Below are positions 7,806-14,386 of a stretch of DNA of 32,768 nt, in pieces (the stretch's first letter is position 1; every line of letters begins with the position of its first letter). The position numbers and the translations under genes are program-made. The notes below the pieces were generated by a model. The model was not told where the DNA came from. It did not search any database and worked only from the letters and a program-made list of their open reading frames with translations. Source of the DNA: a virus; IMG/VR virus record IMGVR_UViG_3300009149_007658, positions 1 through 32,768 of that record; one strand, written 5' to 3'.

Positions 7806-8194
7806 TAGTCACCAATCCATTTACCGGCGAAATCGTAGAAAACCATCCGGGCGGCCATGGTAAAAAATCTAGGGGCGGGGCGGCCAAACCACCGAGCGGG
7901 TTAACGCCACAAATTGATAATATTTTGGAAACTATCCAAGCAACTGGTCAAAGCGGATTTGGTTCCACAGCGTCGTCTTCTGATTTGAAGGCTTTAACTA
8001 AAGCCTATAAAAAGAAATGGATTACCCAGGAAACGGATGGACCGAAAGTCACCGGGTACAAACTGACTGATCTTGGTAAATCTGTGGTAGGTAAAAGCAT
8101 TTACGAGGATTCGAAAAGCGGCGGCTCCGCTGGAAGCCAAACCAAAAGCAATGCCCGTGAGATGGCAAAACTCAAAGCATTGTTTAAGAGATAG
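7802..8194 (+). CDS. Unknown small protein with NHPGGHGKKSR tag and winged-helix-like domain
   Basis: The 130-residue product has the tag NHPGGHGKKSR (7841-7873) near its N-terminus. A domain follows with LTPQIDNILETIQA, SSDLKALTKAYKKKWI and TGYKLTDLGKSVVGK, which reads like a winged-helix module: a helix, a possible recognition helix and a wing ending in YKLTDLGK. The C-terminus is Ser/Lys-rich. It interrupts the gp10-like and tail-terminator pair, as the gene at 6608 interrupts the adaptor and closure pair. Both appear to be accessory genes sharing one N-terminal tag. Function is unknown. Confidence 0.6.
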   Translation: MIVTNPFTGEIVENHPGGHGKKSRGGAAKPPSGLTPQIDNILETIQATGQSGFGSTASSSDLKALTKAYKKKWITQETDGPKVTGYKLTDLGKSVVGKSIYEDSKSGGSAGSQTKSNAREMAKLKALFKR

Positions 8195-8197
8195 CAA

Positions 8198-8683
8198 ATG
8201 ACCGGACAATTAGATCATGATGTCGCCCGAATCATTCAACAATTGTTGGTTGATCTTGGTGGCCTTGTTGTAGATCCGGATGGCGTGACGGCTTGGCCCA
8301 TTTATGTGGGTTCGATGCCTGACGCCCCTGATAACTGCGTTAGCATCCGCGACACGGCAGGAGTTGATCAAGGCCGTAACATGGCCACCGGATTGCTGGC
8401 CGAAAAGCTTGGCATTCAAACGAGGATTCGAAGCGCGGGGCCAGTTGATGGGTATGTCAAAGCGGCGGCTCTCCATAACAGGATGAGCCAGAACGCGGCG
8501 GGCACTTTACCCTTGACGAATACGTCGGTAACGGTCATAGATGAAGTGGGAACAGCGTCTTCTGTATATAATGTGATTTCGATTCAGCATACCGGACCCG
8601 TGCTTCGACTTGGACCCGACGGGGCCAGCCACCGATACCTCTGGACAATAAATTCTCTCGTGACCCTCAGAAAAACGGCATAA
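8198..8683 (+). CDS. Tail terminator / minor capsid-like protein
   Basis: This 161-residue protein has LDHDVARIIQQLLVDLG at the N-terminus, WPIYVGSMPDAPDNCVSIRDTAG in the middle and a strand-rich end (SSVYNVISIQHTGPVLRLG, then RYLWTINSLVTLR). This is the pattern of phage minor capsid or tail-terminator proteins that cap the tail tube before it joins the head. It directly precedes the major tail protein gene, the usual order. The family call is moderate. Confidence 0.65.
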   Translation: MTGQLDHDVARIIQQLLVDLGGLVVDPDGVTAWPIYVGSMPDAPDNCVSIRDTAGVDQGRNMATGLLAEKLGIQTRIRSAGPVDGYVKAAALHNRMSQNAAGTLPLTNTSVTVIDEVGTASSVYNVISIQHTGPVLRLGPDGASHRYLWTINSLVTLRKTA

Positions 8684-8698
8684 GCCAGGAGAATACGG

Positions 8699-9157
8699 AT
8701 GACTACCACTGCTCGTACGACCCCTGTTGGAACTCATCTTGATGATGGATTTTCAACGAAGATTGCTTCGGCCTCGGATCCTGATATCAGTTTTTGGGAA
8801 AAGTCGGTCAAACCGTTTGGTATGGACGGCGGCGATCCCATTGACATCACAACGATGTTCAATACAACATACCGAACGAGGGCCATGCGAAGCCTGTTGG
8901 ACGGCTCCACCATTTCCGGTTCGGCGGCGTACGATCCGCAGGTACTTGATCAAATCATCGCATTGATCAATGTCAACGGCTGGTACACAATCCACCACCC
9001 CAATGGTGATACTTGGGATGTGGTTGCCGGCTTGAAATCGTTTGAGCCTCCTGAGCACCAAGAAGGCGAATTTCCGATTGCATCATTTGAAATCGTCCCG
9101 ACATTCAGCCTTGCTGGAGTTGAGACGGCGCCTGTTTTTACTGACAATAGCACGTAG
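8699..9157 (+). CDS. Major tail (tube) protein
   Basis: The 152-residue product follows a clear AGGAG site. It shows the tube-protein pattern: DGFSTKIASASDPDISFWEKSVKP, a DITTMFNTTYRT segment, SGSAAYDPQVLDQIIALI and an end strand IASFEIVPTFSLAG. Tail tube proteins of about 150 residues stack as hexamers to form the non-contractile tube. The position between tail terminator and tail chaperone genes supports the call. Confidence 0.75.
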   Translation: MTTTARTTPVGTHLDDGFSTKIASASDPDISFWEKSVKPFGMDGGDPIDITTMFNTTYRTRAMRSLLDGSTISGSAAYDPQVLDQIIALINVNGWYTIHHPNGDTWDVVAGLKSFEPPEHQEGEFPIASFEIVPTFSLAGVETAPVFTDNST

Positions 9158-9198
9158 AGTTTATTGCGTGCGTTACTGAGATTATGAGGAGCGGGAAC

Positions 9199-9744
9199 GT
9201 GAGTAACCAAATTGTAGAAGATGCTCCCAAAAATGAATTTGATTTTTCTGATCTGAAGATTCAGGAAATTGACGTCAGGGGACCAGATGGGCATGATTAT
9301 GTTCTTCGCGAAGCAAACGGTGCAGCGGCGAGGAAGTATAATGATGCCCGGATGAGCGGGATCAAATTCAAGGACGGGTCAGCTGAAAGCATCACTGGTA
9401 TGGGCGGCCTTGAGCCCTTGCTAGTGGCCCTTTGCCTTTACCGCACATCCGATGATAAAGGTAATGAGTTGCCTCCGTCGGGGTTCCTCCCAATGGCGAG
9501 CAAGCAGGTGTATATCGAACGGGAGTTCCCCGGGAGAGTCATTAAAAAGCTTCACGATAAAGCGAAGGAACTGAGCAATCTTTCTGAGGCTGATCCTTAT
9601 GGGGATACGCTGAAGAAGGCTCTTGGACTAGGCGGCGCGCCTACGACCTACGACGCCCTTAAAGAATTTGTGGAAGGCCTGCCTAAAACGAAGGAATACA
9701 AGGCCCTGCAAGCTATATTTGAGGAAGATGAAGCAAAAAATTAG
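9199..9744 (+). CDS. Tail assembly chaperone, G-like (zero-frame product)
   Basis: The start is the GTG at 9199, seven bases after GAGGAG; the in-frame ATG at 9184 lies within that site's upstream edge and is less likely. The 181-residue protein is helical toward its C-terminus and ends EEDEAKN. It follows the tail tube gene and precedes the tape measure, the position of lambda G. The last codons contain a six-A run forming the slippery heptamer A AAA AAT, so a fraction of ribosomes should shift -1 and add the downstream T-like part. Chaperones of this type coat the tape measure during tail assembly and do not stay in the virion. Confidence 0.75.
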   Translation: MSNQIVEDAPKNEFDFSDLKIQEIDVRGPDGHDYVLREANGAAARKYNDARMSGIKFKDGSAESITGMGGLEPLLVALCLYRTSDDKGNELPPSGFLPMASKQVYIEREFPGRVIKKLHDKAKELSNLSEADPYGDTLKKALGLGGAPTTYDALKEFVEGLPKTKEYKALQAIFEEDEAKN

Positions 9745-9803
9745 CAGGGCTTTATGACGGTTGGATTCGCGTCGCCAACCAGGTGGGCGGCTGCACGGTC
9801 ATA
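9735..9803 (+). promoter_or_regulatory. Predicted -1 programmed ribosomal frameshift signal
   Basis: The heptamer A AAA AAT (9735-9741) stands just before the zero-frame stop at 9742. Eleven bases beyond it, TATGAC (9753-9758) can pair with GTCATA (9798-9803). Inside that, GGTTGG (9759-9764) pairs perfectly with CCAACC (9775-9780). Slippery site, spacer and nested stem match known -1 frameshift signals in phage tail chaperone genes. Confidence 0.75.
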
Positions 9804-10067
9804 GAGCTTATGGATAGGATGTCCAACCGGGAGTACGAGATGCGACTTGCTTGGATCAATAAGGATCTAAATGAACCAAGCAAGCTCGATCAGTATCTTA
9901 TGCGAATAATCCAATTTTTGGATGGTCTTTGGGGGAAACGAGATACCCTGAAGACTTTTTCATCTTTCCGGCTGAAATTCGGGGGAGGTGACGAGGAGTC
10001 GTCCGGTGAGGAGCGAGAAGCACAAAGTCGAAAAGCGTGGTCCGTTATAGGTATTAAGGCCAAATGA
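9738..10067 (+). CDS. T-like extension of the tail assembly chaperone (GT), reached by -1 frameshift
   Basis: This frame has no good start of its own; the only early start is an internal GTG at 9783 without a convincing ribosome site. It is open across the end of the G-like gene. After a -1 slip the fusion continues with LAGLYDGWIRVANQVGGCTVIELMDRM, and the total product is about 289 residues. GCTVIELMDRMSNREYEMR resembles T-type segments that recruit tube subunits (xxVxELxxxMSxREF). Residues in the fusion part are helical and end in an acidic then basic tail. The stop overlaps the tape measure ATG by four bases. Confidence 0.7.
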   Translation, partial: KLAGLYDGWIRVANQVGGCTVIELMDRMSNREYEMRLAWINKDLNEPSKLDQYLMRIIQFLDGLWGKRDTLKTFSSFRLKFGGGDEESSGEEREAQSRKAWSVIGIKAK

Positions 10068-12562
10068 CAGAGATTGACAGACTGCTTGTTAGGCTTGTTG
10101 GGGACGGAACCGATTTCGAGGATATGCTTCGTGAGGCGAGTGACGCGTCAGGTCGTGCCGCACGCGATATCACCAGGCATATGGACGGCACACGGCAGTC
10201 GGTGGCCTTGCTGTCTGTCCAATTTGTCAGACTAGGCGCGTCAATAAAAGCTGCCGGTAAAAAAATAGGCCTCGCGGGCGCCGTTATGTCGGCGGCGGTC
10301 ACCGCACCTATTACTCTCATTGGTAACAGCGCTATAAATGCGGCCAGTGACCTCAAAGAATCTTTCAATGCCATGGAAGTGGTTTTTAAAGAAAATTCGG
10401 CAGAGCTGAAGAAATTAGGCGAGACATCTGCTGATACTTGGGGTATGTCGACCACAGAGTTTAATCAATTTTCCGTCAAGTTTTCAGGATTTGCTAAGAA
10501 GGTAGCGGGCGACGGCGGTGACATTGTGGGGGTTATGAAGGATATTACCGGGCGGGTGGCTGACTTTGCTTCTGTGCATAATGTGGAAATGGCGGAAGCG
10601 GGTCGTATATTCCAGTCGACTATGGCGGGGGAAACTGAACCTATACGTCGTTTTGGTAAGGATCTGTCGGCGCGTGCGGTTGAGTTGTATGCTCTTGAGA
10701 CTGGCTTGATTAAGGCGGGCGAAAAGATGACAGCCTCGATAAAAACTGTGGCAACATACAACTTATTGATGCGAGAGACGGCCGAATTCCACGGAGACTT
10801 TGCGAACACAAGCACTGATATGGCAAATGCGTCACGGCGATCCGGGGCAGCTATGAAAAATTTGTCGGCTGAAATTGGCGAAATTTTATTGCCCATTAAA
10901 ATGAGGCTGATGTCTGTGCAGTCGCTGCTAATTGGTAGATTTATAGGTATGTCGAAGGAATCTAAAGCCCTCGTCGTGAAACTTGCTTTAGTGGCGGCTG
11001 CCATTGGACCTCTACTCACAGGCTTTGGACTGTTCCTGGTTCTTGGTGGTGCGGTTATCACCACGCTTGGTAAAATGGGCCTGGCGTTTTCCATCATGGC
11101 GAAGAAGGCTACAATAGCATGGGCGTCGGCAACTCTCGGCGTGAGCCTGCTGATCTCGGCTTTGATCGCTCTTGGTTTTGGTTTTTATAATCTTCAGAAG
11201 AAGACTGGTGTATTTGACCCACTGATCGCATCCTCAAAGGAATTGTGGAAATCGCTAAAAGCCTCCCTGATGCCTGTATTTCAGGATTTCAAGAAGCTTT
11301 TGACGGAAGATCTGATGCCTGTATTCAATGATGTAATTGCAATATATGGCGAACTTATTGTTGCCGCTGCTCCCGTTATTGTATTTTTTGGTAAAATTTT
11401 CGTCTTTGTGATAAAAGGATTTGTACTTCAGCTTAAGGCTCTAATTGGCGCAATTAGCTTGGTGGTTAAGGGACTTGGGTGGTTGGCCAAGGCGGGCAAA
11501 AAGACTATGGAATTCTTCAGAAAAGAAGTAGAAAAGCCGATTAAGGCGCCTAAAATCGAGGCGGCTAAAATCGAGGCGCCCAAAGTCAAGGCGGCCAAAG
11601 TCAAGGCGGCTGCCGCTGCCCTGACTGGTGATGCCGATGCTAGGGCCAAGGACATCAAGGAGGCGGCCAAGGCGGAGGCCAAACGACAGAAAGAAATCAA
11701 AAAACTAGAGGACGACATCAACTCAATGGGTTATGCCCTGGCCCGCCAAACTGGATCCGTTAAGAAATCAGCGGAGGAATGGCGAATACACGACATGCGT
11801 ATGCGGGCGACGGCCATGGGTTTAAGTGCCAATATTAAAGAATTCACAGAACTTGAGCGTTTACTTAAGTTAAAAAATCGCCAGGAAGCCATCAAAGAAT
11901 TCAACGAAAGCACGAGGGATGCAACCATTGCGATTCACCAGCAGACCATGGCCCTCGTCCTGGGTAATGAGGAATACCAACGACAGAAACTTGCCCTTGA
12001 CGCGACCACGGCGGGGGTCAAAGACTTTTCGAAAGAACTCGCTGAATTGGACCGGGCGAACGCGATGTACAAATTGGCCCAGGACATGGATGCCGCAAAG
12101 TCAGCGGGTAAGGCGTTGACCGAATCCCACGCCACGGCGGTGGACCGCCTCGCCAAACAAATCGCAGAAGTCATCCGATTGCGGGACCTGGGCGTCATAG
12201 GCCCGAAGACATATAAACGCGAAATCACTGCCATTGATAAGGAACTGAAGAGAATTCAGGATGAGGGCAAGGTCAAAGTGACGTTTGAATTCACCGGTTT
12301 GGACGCAGGCTCGCTCCAGGATATGAGGGACATTGAACAACAGATCGCGGCGATGTCTGAAGTTCAGATTGATGGAGGGGCCGTCCGCGAAGCCAAGCGT
12401 GCAGAGTTCCTTCGTGCCGGACTACGGGGCAAAGTAGAACTACCCGCGCAAGCAAAGCCGGATAAAGATGAAAAGAAGAAATCTGAGGATTTATTGGCGC
12501 AGATCGCGCGGAATACAGACCCGCGAGTTAATAAATTGAAAATAGAGGGCGCCAATCTATGA
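10064..12562 (+). CDS. Tape measure protein
   Basis: The 832-residue protein is long, helical and Ala/Lys-rich. It has an N-terminal coiled region and an amphipathic hydrophobic stretch (APITLIGNSAINAASDLKES). The segment GMSTTEFNQFSVKF is typical of tape measures. Several membrane-type helices lie at about 303-385 (KLALVAAAIGPLLTGFGLFLV, LGVSLLISALIALGFGFY) and at about 425-470. A pentapeptide array K-(I/V)-(E/K)-A-(A/P) sits near residues 492-516. Tape measures set tail length and exit through the tube to help DNA entry. By the usual 0.15 nm per residue the tail would be about 125 nm; this figure is inference. No peptidase motif was seen. Confidence 0.85.
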   Translation: MTEIDRLLVRLVGDGTDFEDMLREASDASGRAARDITRHMDGTRQSVALLSVQFVRLGASIKAAGKKIGLAGAVMSAAVTAPITLIGNSAINAASDLKESFNAMEVVFKENSAELKKLGETSADTWGMSTTEFNQFSVKFSGFAKKVAGDGGDIVGVMKDITGRVADFASVHNVEMAEAGRIFQSTMAGETEPIRRFGKDLSARAVELYALETGLIKAGEKMTASIKTVATYNLLMRETAEFHGDFANTSTDMANASRRSGAAMKNLSAEIGEILLPIKMRLMSVQSLLIGRFIGMSKESKALVVKLALVAAAIGPLLTGFGLFLVLGGAVITTLGKMGLAFSIMAKKATIAWASATLGVSLLISALIALGFGFYNLQKKTGVFDPLIASSKELWKSLKASLMPVFQDFKKLLTEDLMPVFNDVIAIYGELIVAAAPVIVFFGKIFVFVIKGFVLQLKALIGAISLVVKGLGWLAKAGKKTMEFFRKEVEKPIKAPKIEAAKIEAPKVKAAKVKAAAAALTGDADARAKDIKEAAKAEAKRQKEIKKLEDDINSMGYALARQTGSVKKSAEEWRIHDMRMRATAMGLSANIKEFTELERLLKLKNRQEAIKEFNESTRDATIAIHQQTMALVLGNEEYQRQKLALDATTAGVKDFSKELAELDRANAMYKLAQDMDAAKSAGKALTESHATAVDRLAKQIAEVIRLRDLGVIGPKTYKREITAIDKELKRIQDEGKVKVTFEFTGLDAGSLQDMRDIEQQIAAMSEVQIDGGAVREAKRAEFLRAGLRGKVELPAQAKPDKDEKKKSEDLLAQIARNTDPRVNKLKIEGANL
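11537..11611 (+). repeat. 15-bp imperfect repeats in the tape measure gene
   Basis: About five tandem 15-bp units encode the pentapeptide K-(I/V)-(E/K)-A-(A/P). The units alternate acidic and basic versions (KIEAP, KVKAA). They mark a boundary between the membrane-type half and the coiled-coil half of the protein. Confidence 0.75.
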
Positions 12563-13476
12563 GTACTTTACTTGGACCCCACAACTGGTCGAGCGGGCGG
12601 GACAGCGAAGGATACAGATCGTACTCGCTCACGTGGCTTGTCGAAGCGAGTAACGGCGCCGGGACTGATATCGATGACCCATCGGTCATTGCCAATACGG
12701 CGGGCCTGCCCCTTGTCGGGTCACGCTGGTCTGATTTGGCTTGGATTACCGGTTCGGATGCCTGGGCATTTTGTTCGCCGGAATACAGCATAACGCCATA
12801 TGAGTCTCAACCAGGCGAAGCGCCGTTGTACTATTTATTCAGTAATACCTTTACCCAAACGCCTGCCGAAAAGTGCCAGGACAAGTCAATAGAAAACCCA
12901 CTTAATTTGCCTCCTGATATTAACATCAACTGGACCAATAAAAAGATCCAGCGGCATGTTGACCGGGATGGTAGACCGTACAGAACGTCTACGGGCGAGC
13001 TCCTATTCGGGCAAGAGACTGAGACAGATGATGCAGATTGGGATGTTGTTATATCCCTAAATAGTACATGGCCGCCTCCTCTAGCGACGGTCAATGCTCT
13101 TAGGCATAATTTGCATAATGGTTCGATTTGGGGATTGCCGGCCGAAACCATCAAATTTAGCAAATATCAGGCGTCTCGAAAAATGTATGGAAAGTGTTTT
13201 TTTTATACGCGAAGCACGATGAGTTTTAGCATTCGGCCGGACTGGAATCAGTACTTGCCGGACAAGGGGCGAATGCAACTGGTAGGGGGCGGGACGGCGA
13301 CCGATCCCGATGACTGGGTTGTGTCCAAAGACATCTACGGCGAAAACAAACCCCTGCTTCGTCTTGATATACTCGGTAAACCGGTGGTGTCCGATAAGCA
13401 GATTCCGGCCACTATTGTACGGAGACCGTATCCAAAGGGAAATCTTTTACTGCTCGGGATTCCGTCGGTACTTTAG
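12559..13476 (+). CDS. Unrecognised protein after the tape measure, probable distal tail component
   Basis: This 305-residue protein begins at an ATGA overlap with the tape measure. It is rich in Trp, Tyr, Pro and Asp with few helices, including SWRWSDLAWI-like and NINWTNKKIQRHVDRDG segments and a C-terminal strand region (LLRLDILGKPVVSDKQIPATI). I recognise no family. Gene position after the tape measure is where distal tail and tip genes lie, so a tail-tip structural role is likely. It lacks the length of a typical Tal or receptor-binding hub protein. Confidence 0.5.
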   Translation: MSTLLGPHNWSSGRDSEGYRSYSLTWLVEASNGAGTDIDDPSVIANTAGLPLVGSRWSDLAWITGSDAWAFCSPEYSITPYESQPGEAPLYYLFSNTFTQTPAEKCQDKSIENPLNLPPDININWTNKKIQRHVDRDGRPYRTSTGELLFGQETETDDADWDVVISLNSTWPPPLATVNALRHNLHNGSIWGLPAETIKFSKYQASRKMYGKCFFYTRSTMSFSIRPDWNQYLPDKGRMQLVGGGTATDPDDWVVSKDIYGENKPLLRLDILGKPVVSDKQIPATIVRRPYPKGNLLLLGIPSVL

Positions 13477-13484
13477 GAGTAATT

Positions 13485-13856
13485 ATGGCTGGTGAAATTG
13501 TTGCTACACTTGCACTTACCGTCCTCAAGGACAAGCTGGACAACCAAGTCCAGCGTAGCGCTACCCTTGACATGACGACGGCCAAGGGCGGCGGACCCGG
13601 GTTTCAGACAGTCGGAACATCCGAAGAGGCCCTTGGCGGACTAAGTGATCTGAACACCAAAGGGATCGCATTCGTCGAAAATTTGGACAACACCAATTAC
13701 ATACAGATTGGTGTCCTTGTGGCTTCTGTCTTTTATCCCTTACTTCGGGTTAAAGCAGAAGAGTTCCAATTCCTCAGATTCGACCCGGATGGAACGCCAT
13801 ATGTCAAGGCGAATACAGCGGCGGTCGATGCCGATATAAGGGTATTTGACGATTGA
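13485..13856 (+). CDS. Unrecognised small tail-region structural protein
   Basis: The 123-residue product follows an AGGAG site. Its layout is two-part: an N-terminal TLALTVLKDKLDNQVQRSATLDMT with a Gly-rich loop, then beta-type strands (KGIAFVENLDNTNYIQIGV, FYPLLRVKAEEFQFLRF and a short YVKANTAAVDADIRVF). It resembles small strand-rich virion subunits, but no family is recognised. It is sandwiched between tail-region genes, so a tail-tip or fibre-attachment role is the simplest reading. Confidence 0.5.
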   Translation: MAGEIVATLALTVLKDKLDNQVQRSATLDMTTAKGGGPGFQTVGTSEEALGGLSDLNTKGIAFVENLDNTNYIQIGVLVASVFYPLLRVKAEEFQFLRFDPDGTPYVKANTAAVDADIRVFDD

Positions 13857-13894
13857 ACGATGGTTGCCGTCCATGCGGCGGCAGGAGCGAGTCC

Positions 13895-14386
13895 ATGCCA
13901 TTTGAGGAAGAGCCCGAACTCCCCAAACCTTTTGTTGATGTATCGGCGGGGGATCCTGATGACTCGCCAGAGAGCGTTAATAGGGTCACGGTTCGTCTGA
14001 GTATGATTCGGGAACGGTGGAGCGAAGATAGCCAATCATTCCCGTCCGCAATAGGGTGGGAAGAGTCTATTTATCACGATTCGCCGGCGTATATCGTGCC
14101 GGATTTTAAGATTGGCGCCGATGCCCTAAAACTAAATTTGGGTTGGGTTGAAGAGCCTATTCTTATATGCGTCTTGAATAAGACGTGTTGGAAGGGAACG
14201 GCCAACCCTTCCGCCGAACAAATTTCACAGATAAAAAAGTCGCTTGTTTGGATTGGTTTTGACGGGGAAACCTGGCCCCTGTGTATAAGCCCTGACGCGA
14301 GCCAACCTTTATTTGTGTCGGGCGCGTCTAGTGTTTACGTTAAGGCCGTCGAAGGCAATCCAACGATAGCGATATTCGCAACATAA
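13895..14386 (+). CDS. Unrecognised tail-region protein
   Basis: I chose ATG 13895 because GGAG stands seven bases upstream. A TTG at 13853 that overlaps the previous stop would add 14 residues with a CRPCGG motif and cannot be excluded. The 163-residue product has an acidic, Pro-rich N-terminus and then strand segments such as VNRVTVRLSMIRERW, EPILICVLNKTCW and a Ser/Val-rich end. No family is recognised. It overlaps the start of the mucin-like gene by one base (TAATG), so the two are probably translated together and may form one structure. Confidence 0.5.
   Translation: MPFEEEPELPKPFVDVSAGDPDDSPESVNRVTVRLSMIRERWSEDSQSFPSAIGWEESIYHDSPAYIVPDFKIGADALKLNLGWVEEPILICVLNKTCWKGTANPSAEQISQIKKSLVWIGFDGETWPLCISPDASQPLFVSGASSVYVKAVEGNPTIAIFAT

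Noticed and set aside
10977-11480. Tape measure membrane-type helices as a separate holin gene
   Set aside because: They are in the middle of one continuous frame with no internal start signal, and such helices are usual in tape measures.
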